This document shows positions 11,501 through 20,668 of a DNA stretch of 64,000 bases, piece after piece. Origin of the DNA: Symbiodinium natans (taxonomy: Eukaryota > Sar > Dinophyceae > Suessiales > Symbiodiniaceae); NCBI GenBank assembly GCA_905221605.1, contig CAJNDS010002157.1:1202501-1266500 (forward strand). Reading direction: 5' to 3'. Each line of letters starts with the position of its first letter. The first letter of the stretch is position 1. The notes below the pieces were generated by a model that was not told where the DNA came from, did no database searches, and saw only the letters and a program-made list of their open reading frames with translations. A program made the position numbers and the translations under genes.

Positions 11501-14500
11501 GCCACCTCCCAGTTTCCGGCACGCCCGCGGGCCGCGATGAGATCTGCAAAGCCCCAGAACAGAGGCGAGGCACTGATGACTTGCCAACCATAAGGAAACA
11601 ACAATCCACCCAACTGGCGGTGTAGCACGCTCCTGACGTGCGTCCTTACCTTGGTTGCTGAGTTCATAAGCCCCCAAAAAGTGTACACTTTCAGTTTTAT
11701 AGGGGTTGTAGTCTCCCAAAAAGTGCAAAGTGTACTCACTCAGCTACTAAGTTACAGTCTCCTCAAAGGCTTCCACCGAGCCATACCACATTCGAAGGCA
11801 TCGCGTGATGATCTCACGATCACAGACCTTAGCATTGCAGTCCTCTGCGTCATTGCAGCAGTGGCAGCGCGCGGCTTGGACTGTAAAATCGGAAAGCTGC
11901 TTGAGCATGATCTCCGCGTTCCGATAAAGCTGGCGCAGATAGGAGGCTTTCATGTACAAAAGGAACCACCGTGTCAGCACAAGCACCAGAATGCCCGGAG
12001 GAGTTTGCTCACTCACCAAGATGAAATGCAGCATGGAAGCCCAAAGAGCAAGCGCAGAGCCCAAAATGCAGGGGGCCATGGCTGTGAGCCTGATTGTAAC
12101 TTTCTCATCTGGCTGTTCATGACTTTTCAGGAATGCTGCAAGCTCTAACAGGCACCATAAGCGTCTAGCATAGGTGTTGTCCCAGACGAGCAAGAACTGA
12201 TCAGAGTGCTTGAGGAAAGCACCAATGCTGAGAATCCCCTTCTTCTTTTGCTCTGCGTCCTTCTGATTGATACATACTTGGTCCAGGAAGACAAGGCTCC
12301 TTGGTTTCCAAAGCAGAAGAACAACCACGAATGCAAGCCCTGCCGTCAATGTACACCAGGGGCCAAAGACCATCTCCCTCCCTTGATCCAGCGGTGTTCT
12401 GCTAATTCGGAGGACCCCCGGTAGGTATCCAGCAATGTGCAAAGACATCATCAGCAAAGCGGAGATGGCGGCGGCAGCCGCGGCAGCAGGCCCGTTGTAG
12501 AGCAAAAGCAAGAGTAGCCTCTTCATGTAGCTGTTGCCGTGCCAGCTGTGGCTCCAGAAAACTTGGATCGCACCCACAGGAAAGCTCCGATCATAAAGGT
12601 CTCTGTTGGTCCACCTCAATGCAGCACCGCAGGATCGCAGCACCTGCCACGCGGGAGTTGCCCTGAGGAAGCTCTCGTCGAAGGGCCTCCACTCCCCTTA
12701 GAACCTTGATAAAAACTAATCAGGGCCTCTACTCCCCTTAGAACCTTAATAAAAACTCATATGTCTAATGTCCTCTTTTGGGTTTCATATAAACAAAAAT
12801 CATATGTCCAACATCCTCTTTTGGGTTTCATATAAACAAACAATACGAAATCATCCCCCGGGCTTTATATAAACGAAAACACGAAATGTCATTCCCCAAG
12901 GGGGATAAAAGGTTTCATACCCTAAACCCTAAACCCTAAACCCTAAACCCTATATAAAAAAACACGAAATGTCATTCCCCAAGGGGGATAAGAGGGGCTC
13001 CATACTGGCCACCCGGCTCGCCACGAGGGCCGCGAGGCGGCCTTCGTCGCCGGCGCCGACGACCGGCGACTCAGCGGCCATTGCTTTATCCCCTAAACCC
13101 CTAAACCCTAAACCCTAAACCCTAAATCCTAAACCCTAAACCCTAAACCCGAAACCCTAAACCTAGGATCCGGTTTGGGGGGCTTGGGCTTAGAATGTAG
13201 GGCCCTTTTTTTTAACCTTAAGCCATAAACAAGAACTTCAAATCTATTCCGGTTTGGGGCTTGGGCTTAGAATGTAGGGTCCTTTATCTTTTGCCAAGCC
13301 AGAATAATAACTTCAAATCTGAGCCAGACGAGGGCAAGAGATCTGTGGCCTGGCTGCAACAACTACTTCGAAACAGTTCTTCGAATATCTCATGCTCCCT
13401 AAACCCAAAAGACCTGTAGCCCAAAAACCCTAAACCCTAAACCCTAAACCCTAAACCCTAGAAGAGCCTCGGGTACACTGAGCCTGTGTGAAGACTGGTC
13501 CTGCAAGGCTCGGTCTGTAAGTCCTTGATACGGCTTCAGTACTATGTCTTGCGCCGGCCTGACCCACAGCAAGTCTTCAGTTTTTGGATCAAGAAGACCC
13601 TCAACCCTAAACCCTAAACCCTACACCCTAAACCCTAAACCCTAAACCCTAAACCCTAAACCCTACATGAATCTCTAGCCGCTTGAGCAGTTGGAACCAT
13701 CAACCCAACGACCCTTAAAGATAGCCCCCCTGAGCCCTAAACCCCAAACCCTAAACCCTAAACCCCTTAAGTCGCTGGCCTCCTCCTTAGCCTCCTCCTT
13801 CTTGTCGCCCTTGTCCGCAGCACCTGAGGCTCGCTTGCTAAGCCTTGTCCACCGGGTTTAGGGTTCAGCGTTTAGGGTCAGGGTTTAGGCTTTAGGCTTT
13901 AGAGCTTAGGGAAGAACCACAAGAAAAACAAACAAAAGAGAAGCCCTATATTGGCCTTGTAATCAAGAACACGTTGAGTGTTTTGAGGCTCTGAAGCAAA
14001 GAGTAGTGTAAGACCCTCTGGTTAAGCCGCCTCTCAACCTGCTTGGAGGTTTATGGTACTTATAAACCGGCTATAACTGTACTTATAACCCACTGATAAG
14101 CCCCTCAAGTGCCCTAACATGGTTGTAAGTACAGTTCTAAGTACAGTTATAATTGGTTAATAAGTACCCAGAAACCCCCAAACCCTAGACCACCACGGTG
14201 CTCGGCGCAAATCACCCTAAACCATAAACCCTAAACCCTAAACCCTAAACCCTAAACCCTAAACCCTAAACCCTAAACCCTAAACCCTAAACCCTAAACC
14301 CTAAACCCAGCCTTGCTACGGACGCGGGGCAGAAGCCTGCACACCATCCTAGCATGGCTGACTTAGGGCTCACCCTAAACCCTAAACCCTAAACCCTAAA
14401 CCCTAAACCCTAAACACTAAACCTAAACCCTAAACCCTAAACCCCAGACCCTAAACCCTAAACCCTAGTTTGTGAGGTCATCCAGCCCTGAGAGGGTTCC

Positions 14501-17500
14501 AGGTTCTACTCTCCACGGCTTCCGCCCCTGAACCCTAAACCCGAAACCCTAAACCCTAAACCCTGAACCGTCCCTGAACCTTAATACCGAAACCCCGAAA
14601 ACCCTTAACCGTCCCTGAACCCTAAACGCTAAAGCCCGAAACCCCTAAACCCTCAACCCCGAAAACCCTAACGCCTCAGAATCTCCTAAACCCCTAAACC
14701 CTAAACCCTAAACCCTAAACCCTAAACCCTAAACCCTAAACCCTAAACCGTAAACCCTAAACCCTAAAGGCAGGCCGCCCGTCTTCTTCTTCTTTCCCAA
14801 GTCGAGGCCGTACTTCTTCTGGTAGTACTGCATGAAGGGGTGGGCATCAATCCTCAGGACACAGGGTTTAGGGTTTAGGAGTTGGGGTTTAGGGTTTAGG
14901 GTCTAGGGTTTAGGGTCTAGGGTCTAGGGTTTAGGGTTCAGGGTTTAGGGTCTAGGGTTTAGGGTTTAGGGTTTAGGGTTGCGCAGGGGGAGGGGGTTTT
15001 AGGCTTCAGGCATTTAGGGCCTGCAGGGGGCCCTGTAGCTACCCATGAAACCTTCAAGTTGGGTGTGGTGGCTGGGGGGCTTCAGGCTGGTTTGGGGGTC
15101 AGGGGGTTTGGGGTTTGGGGTCTAGGGTGTAGGGTTTAGGGTTTAGGGTTTTGGGTATAGGGTTTAGGGTTTAGGGTTTCGGGTTTAGGGTTTAGGGTTT
15201 GGGGGAGGACTCGGGGGCTTTGAGGGTTTCCAAGATTCCCGCAAGACTCCTGCGTCTAGGGTTTAGGGTTTAGCGTTTGGGGTTTAGGCCGTAGTAGGGT
15301 CTTAGGGTTTAGGGCTTAGGGTTTAGGGTTTAGGGTTTAGGGTTTAGGGTTTAGGGTTTAGGGTTTAGGGTTTAGGGTTTAGGGTTTAGGGTTCACATCT
15401 TTAGGGTCATAAGCCGAGGCGCTGCACGATGGTGTTCTTGAGCCTGGGCACTGTCTCGACCACTGCGGGGGGCTTCTCAACCCCAATCCCCTTAAACCTC
15501 TTAAGAACTTAAGAACCTTAAGCCCCTTCAACAACTTAAACCCCTCAAGGCCCCTTAAGAACCTTAAGAACCTTAAAGAACTTAAGCCCCTTAAGCCCCT
15601 TAAGCCCCTTCAGCCCCTTCAGCCCCTTCAGCCCTCAAACCCCTTCAGCCCTTTAAGCCCCTGGTAGGGTTTAGGGTGAAATTAAGCATGTCTATGTACT
15701 TCATAGGGTCATATAGGGATTAGTAGCCCCATAGAACTTGAAAAGGTATTCCATAGAAACCTCTAGGAGGTTTAGGGTTTAGGGCTTAGGGTTTAGGGTT
15801 TAGGGATTAGGGTTTAGGGTTTAGGGTTTACAGTTTAGGGTTTAGAGTTTAGGGTTTAGGGTTTAGGGTTTAGGGTTTAGGGTTTAGGGTTTAGGGTTTA
15901 GGGTTTAGGGTTTAGGGTTTAGGGTTTAGGGTTTAGGGTTTAGGGTTTGACTTGAACAAAAACGCCGGATCTGGAAAGCCTCAAGCGCGTCTACAGGCTC
16001 CAAAACCCCTTACTTAAGGAATAATCCTTAAATCATATTAGGGTTTAGGGTTTAGGGTTTCGGGTTTAGGGTTTCGGGTCTAGGGTTTAGGGCTCCTATT
16101 AAAATTTAAGGGATATTCCTTAATTTGGGGGTTTTGGAGCCTCTGGGGCCCTAACGGGGCCTGAATAATTGGAACAGGTTTTTTCTCTTCTTTTTTTAAT
16201 TTTTTCTTTTTCTTTTCTGGGGGGGGGGGGGGGGGGGGGGAAGGGGGTTTAGGGTTTGGGGTTTAGGGTTTAGGGTTTAGGGTTTAGGGTTTAGGGTTTA
16301 GCGTTTCGGGACTTTGAGGGAGTAATATAGTATGATTAAAAAGGGACTTTGCGGGAATAAGATTAGAAATTCTGCCGACCCCTATATTATTCATGCGGTC
16401 TTGTCCTTCTCATGGCCATGTGTATGTTGCTTACGTCTCCTATTGCTCTTCTTCTCACCGAAGATGTCTACCTATCTGCTTAGTCTCGGATATTCTCGCG
16501 GGGTAGTTGCACGGTCCCTGAATACGCGCTCTTAATTGGCGAACGCTTATATCGGTATGGGACCAAGTAAAGAGCCGTGAAAACTTCCTTAGATATACTG
16601 GGGAGCCTACAGGAATACGAAGGGTGTTACAGGGGCTTCTAAGGGCACCCAAACCCCAAAAAGAAGGGAATCAGGGCCCCTACTCTGGGTCCTAGTTATT
16701 GAGGCAGTTTGGGAGTGAAACCCCTAAACCCACACCCTAAACCCTCAACCCTTAAGCCTAAACCCTAAACCCTAAAACCTACACCCCAACAGACGCCTGC
16801 ATTGCATGTTCAGCCCGGGTTGCAAGGTCTTGGTTCGCACCAACTCGTTGCTGGTGGCGTTGTAGACCACATCCAAAATCCTCACCTCTCCAAGCCCCTG
16901 AACCCGAAACCCACAACCCTAAACAAGGGTTAGGGCGCAGTTGGTTTAGGGTTTAGGGTTTAGGTTTTAGGGCTTGGGGTCTAGGGTCTAGGGTCTAGGG
17001 TTTAGGGTTTAGGGTTTAGGGTTTAGGGTTTAGGGTTACAAGAGCCTAGACCGCAAACCCAAAGTGCAAGAAACCCCTGGGGTTCCTAGTTTCCCTGGAT
17101 TCCCTGTGCAGAACCCGAATCAACAACATGACTAAACCCTAAACCCTAAACCCTAAACCCTAAGCCCTAAACCCTAAACCCTAAACCCTAAACCCTAAAC
17201 CCTAAACCCAGCAGCCGCATCAGAAATCTTGTGCGGGAAGGGTGGCCGTGGTGGGTTCTTCTAAAACAACTTTATCGGGTGGCCTTTAAAACCCTCTGGG
17301 AAATATTCCTAAATATTAGGGTTCTGGGTTTAGGGTTTAGGGTTTAGGGTTTAGGGTTTAGGGTTTAGGGTTTAGGGTGAATACGAGCCTCTTAAACCCA
17401 ATAAGGGAAATATAAAATGTCGCAGTGGCCTACCTAGACAACTTGCCACAGCTTAGTACGTGATTCGCTTAGGGTTTAGGGTTTAGGGTTTAGGGTTTAG

Positions 17501-17962
17501 GGTTTAGGGTTTAGGGTTTAGGGTTCAGGGTTTAGTGTTTAGGGTTTAGGGTTTAGGTTACCCTAAACCCTCAACCAGCTTGTTCGCACGCTGTTATGCT
17601 TCGACGTCTGTCACTGTTTCCGAAAAAGACCACCGAACAGCCGAGCCCGAAGCCCTAACCAAAACTCAGGCCTTCTTGGCGATGTTCTCGGAGCCCCAGG
17701 CGTAGTTGCCCGCGTCCAGGCGCAAGGCGCGGTATTTCCTCGGGTTTGGGTTTTAGGGTTTCGGGTTTAGGGTTTATGGCTTAGGGTTTAGGGTTTAAGG
17801 TTTAGGGTTTAGGGTGCCCCTGCCCCAAGCAAACAACCCTAAACCCCAAACCCTCCCCAAAAACAACTAAGCCGATTAGGGTTTAGGGGTTAGCGCCCCA
17901 TGGAAGGCAGCTTGGTTGGCTCGCTTGGGACGCTCCCTGTCAGTGACTCCCGGGGGTCGGGT

Positions 17963-17994
<32 letters not shown>

Positions 17995-18004
17995 GGTTGC
18001 GGGT

Positions 18005-18050
<46 letters not shown>

Positions 18051-18054
18051 GGTC

Positions 18055-18085
<31 letters not shown>

Positions 18086-20668
18086 GTGTAGGGTCCAAGA
18101 GTCAGCTAGGAATAAAAAATGGACTCAGGGTCCTGGGTCCTAGACGCCCTAGAAGCCCTACGAAATCAAGCCCGACAGCCTCGAACATTGAGCGCTTAGG
18201 GCAGTTTCGGATTTCGGGATGAAGGTTTTTGGGTTTTGAAGGGGTCAGGCTCTAAGCTTGAGGGATTAGGGCTAAGGGATCCGGATTCAGGGTTTAGGGT
18301 TTAGGGCCTATGTAGGTTTAGGACTCTTTTTGACCTAAACCCTGAACCCGAAACCCTAAACCCTAAACCCTAAAGCCTAAACCCTAAACCCTAAACCCTA
18401 AACCCTAAACCCTACACCCTAAACCCTAAACCCTAAACCCCAACCCCAAAACCGTGTGGGTCCAAGCGACTTGTTGCCGCCACGGCAGCGGACGACCCGA
18501 ACCTTTCAGACTCCGAACTGTGAAACAGGCTTCGGGATTGTGAGGGTTTAGGGCTTAGGGCTTGGGGTTTAGGGTTTAGGGTTTAGGGTTTAGGGTTTAG
18601 GGTTTAGGGGTTTTGGGTTTAAGCTAAGGTTGGATGGAGGGTGTTTGGGTCGAGGGTTCGGGCTGTGGGATTCGGACTTTTTGCGGGGTGTTTGGCTTTA
18701 GGGATTTGGGGGTTTAGGGGCTTTAGGGGCTTTAGGGGCTTTAGGGGCTTTAGGGGCTTTAGGGGCTTTAGGCGTTAGGGGTTAGGGTTTAGGATTAGGG
18801 TTTAGCATTAGGGTTGTAGGGTTCATTCGGGCTTCTAGGGGTTTGGCTGGGCCGGGAAGGGAGGTATCAGGGAGAAGGATTGGGGTGTTCTCCCTTTACA
18901 CTAGCAGCCCTTAATGGGGAATATAGGAATGTAGTAGGGGGGGCACTATAGTACCTAGTAAGGACGGTTAGTGCAAGGGGGAACAACCCTAAACCCTAAA
19001 CCTTAAACCCTAAACCCTAATTAAACCCTAAACCCTAAACCCTAAACCCTAAACCCTAAACCCTAAACCCTAAACCCTAAACGAACAAGCTGAGTGCCAC
19101 CGGGCGACGCGCTTGGGGCCAAGCTTGCAGGGCGTAGCAGGGCGGCCCATCCTCGGAACTGCGTGTTTAGGGTTTGGGGTTTTGGGTTTAGGGTTTAGGG
19201 TTTAGGGTTTAGGGCCTAGGGTTTAGGGTTTAGGGTTAGGGTTTACGGTTTGGGGTTTGGGGTTTAGGGTTTAGGGTTTAGGGTTTAGGGTTTGGGGTTT
19301 AGGGGTTAGGGGTTAGGGGTTAGGGGTTAGGGGATAAGGGTTGGGGGTTCGGGGTTACGGGTCAGGGTTAGGGGGTTAAGGGCTTTAGGATGAGGGTTTC
19401 GGAGTTCAGGGTACAGGTTTAGGGTTTAGAGTTGAGGGTTTAGGGTTGGGGCTTAGGGTTAGGGTTTAATTCCTCACATCATGTTGGGGCCCCTAGCATG
19501 GTTTTTCGTTCCTGAATTGTGAGGTCCCGAATTTTCTGGAAAGAAGCCAAAGAAACAGTGCCACAATTCCTGTTCGGACTTTGCACCCGACCTGTCGTCT
19601 TGGGCTTTTGGGTTTAGGGCTTGGGGTTTGGGGTTTAGGGTTTAGGGTTTAGGGTTTAGGGTTTGGGGTTTGGGGTTTGCGGTTCGTCCAAGCTTCTCAT
19701 ACTTGCGCTTCTTGATGGAGACCTGAGGCCAAGGGCTGGATGGGTTGCGCTTGGAAGTCCAGGGGGTGCTACTTTTGGCCTACAGGGTTGGGGATGTGAC
19801 CCCAAGTATGAGTGAGAAACCTGGGTTTAGGGTTCAGGATTTAGGGTTTCGAGTTTAGGGTTTAGGGGTTTAGCTTTAGGGTTTAGGCTTAGGGTACTCA
19901 ACCCTAAGCCCTGCCACGCAGAAAAATTATGACTAGGTTGCAAGACCTCAAGCCAAGGGTAAAAGGACTGCGTTCCCATGGGGTGTCTCAGAAGATTTAC
20001 AACGCAGCGTCTACTTCATTGCTGGTGAGATCCATTCCGCCGTTTCCGACGAAGCATGCGGTTTAGGGTTCAAGGGTTCAGTTAAATCCAAACCACTAAG
20101 CCTTCAAACCTTAAGCAAAAGCCCTTAAACCCAAGCTCAACAGAGCCAGCGCCTGTCACCCTGCCAGGGACCGAATTCAAACCTGAACGCCCTTGCGCCC
20201 TAAAACCCTGAACCCTCAACCACACACCCTATGAAGACCTCAAGGCTCCGAAGCCCCAAGCTCCCTGAAGCCTGCAGCAAGAGCTACCTACGAAGCCAAA
20301 CCCTAAACCCTAAACGAGTGACCCAAAAGTCCTACAGCGTTGTCAGGTCATTCAACCGGGCCTTCATAATGGAGCCCTGTTCCGAGGCTCCAAAACAATC
20401 ATCCCCAGACCCCACTCCCCTACTCCCTGAACCCTAAACTCTACTCCACAATCCACTCCCCGAACCCCTAACATGCTTTAACATAAAAATATACCAATGT
20501 CATAGTATCATAAAATACGATTAAAGACACATTAACATGAAAGAAACCCTAAATCCTAAACCCTAAACCCGAAACCCTAAACCCTAAACCCAAACCCTAA
20601 ACCAAGGGGGCCTTGCTGCGGCCTCCGGTCTTGTAGTGCTTGTGCCGCGAGTCGCGGGAGATTCCCAT
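7533..20668 (-). CDS. RPS8: Ribosomal protein eS8, complete gene in 13 exons with telomere-repeat introns
   Basis: Encodes the small-subunit ribosomal protein eS8 (cytosolic 40S ribosome), 214 residues; the family is usually about 205-220. Exons: 20668-20612, 19722-19697, 19151-19109, 18502-18471, 17738-17672, 16885-16824, 15443-15423, 14852-14776, 13823-13780, 9595-9543, 9272-9248, 8112-8023, 7580-7533 (TGA). Hallmarks in order: start [10 protein letters not shown] (exon 1), [13 protein letters not shown] (3), RCRGGN (4), [17 protein letters not shown] (5), [17 protein letters not shown] (6), a Lys/Glu-rich linker (8-9), [20 protein letters not shown] and YVLEGE (12), ELNFYKRK plus a basic tail (13). 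Every junction keeps phase and matches eS8 spacing. Donors: GT 2, GC 7, GA 3. All 12 acceptors are AG followed by G. Introns run 270-4184 bp and each holds CCCTAAA or TTTAGGG arrays. Exon 1 could instead run nine bases further to a GTTTAGGG donor. Confidence 0.95.
8512..8592. repeat. (CATA)n microsatellite
   Basis: About 20 tandem CATA tetramers inside RPS8 intron 11. They produce spurious Tyr/His/Ile and Met/Tyr/Val/Cys open frames. Confidence 0.95.
8711..8799. mobile_element. Short element with about 25-bp inverted ends
   Basis: The left end, with GGGGTTTCC then TAGGGGTACCC, is matched in inverse at the right end (GGGTACCCCTA then GGAAACCCC). About 35 bp lies between them. No coding capacity. 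It lies within RPS8 intron 11 beside the CATA tract. Confidence 0.65.
9431..9492. mobile_element. Family M1 element, compact copy
   Basis: Perfect 12-bp inverted ends, TTGGGATGTTCC and GGAACATCCCAA, within 62 bp. It shares the inner GGACTGTTAG motif with other M1 copies. It sits in RPS8 intron 10. Confidence 0.7.
11095..13081 (-). CDS. Membrane protein with SHSW...CINQ domain, nested in RPS8 intron 9
   Basis: Model of about 519 residues: exon 1 13081-13013 (start MAAES), exon 2 12691-11756, exon 3 11649-11095 (TGA). The exon 2/3 junction is firm: exon 2 reads to FEET, exon 3 resumes VRTHVRS, and the 106-bp intron between is an introner. The exon 1 link is inferred from phase alone (CGG donor GT, acceptor AG before TGG). 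Exon 2 carries FWSHSWHG, then after two hydrophobic segments [11 protein letters not shown], a GILS/FLKHSD block, and [12 protein letters not shown] recall this SHSW / D-CI-Q / RLWC-E layout from large algal and dinoflagellate families distantly like TIR-type domains; that assignment is inference. Several more hydrophobic stretches in exons 2-3 suggest 5-7 membrane spans. It lies on the same strand as its host gene, wholly inside intron 9. Confidence 0.8.
11650..11755 (-). mobile_element. Introner: intron 2 of the nested gene
   Basis: The 106-bp intron is bounded by 14-bp inverted ends (11650-11663 and 11738-11751, 12 of 14 matching) and flanked by a 4-bp duplication TTAC (11646-11649 and 11752-11755). 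On the minus strand the duplicated GTAA supplies the GT donor and the element end supplies the AAG acceptor. Excising it restores the open frame exactly. Confidence 0.85.
12682..13000. repeat. Tandem and dispersed direct repeats in intron 1 of the nested gene
   Basis: A 41-bp unit containing CTCCCCTTAGAACCTT is repeated side by side (12682-12762). Two copies of TCCTCTTTTGGGTTTCATAT and two of CGAAATGTCATTCCCCAAGG follow, with a CCCTAAA array between the latter. It looks like remains of one or more small elements. Confidence 0.65.
13461..13602 (-). CDS. Orphan exon-like frame inside RPS8 intron 9
   Basis: An open frame of about 45 codons reads [14 protein letters not shown], then a [15 protein letters not shown] stretch. 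Its amino-acid mix is normal and acidic/polar, unlike repeat frames. A GAG donor followed by GC lies at 13468/13467. It is upstream of the nested gene's proposed start, so it may be an earlier exon of that gene or belong to another gene. Family not recognised. Confidence 0.45.
14042..14182. mobile_element. Family M2 inverted-repeat element, copy 1
   Basis: The left end CTTGGAGGTTTATGGTACTT is answered by an inverse, slightly diverged right end (AAGTACCCAGAAACCCC). Internal AAGTACAGTTATAA-type motifs also repeat in inverse. It lies in RPS8 intron 8. Homologous to 59037-59184 and 62879-63009. Confidence 0.65.
15835..15948. repeat. Interstitial telomere-type array (TTTAGGG)n
   Basis: About 16 nearly perfect heptamers within RPS8 intron 6. 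Confidence 0.95.
17959..18085. repeat. Variant heptamer array (GGGTTGA)n
   Basis: About 17 units of GGGTTGA, a two-base variant of the normal heptamer, in RPS8 intron 4. Neighbouring variant arrays elsewhere include GGGTTCA (1411-1490) and GGGGCTTTA (18715-18772). Confidence 0.9.
18882..18990. mobile_element. Family M1 element in RPS8 intron 3
   Basis: About 109 bp with roughly 30-bp imperfect inverted ends (GGGTGTTCTCCCTTTACACT and the inverse AGTGCAAGGGGGAACAACCC). The right end abuts a CCCTAAA array directly, suggesting insertion at the edge of the repeat. Confidence 0.7.
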
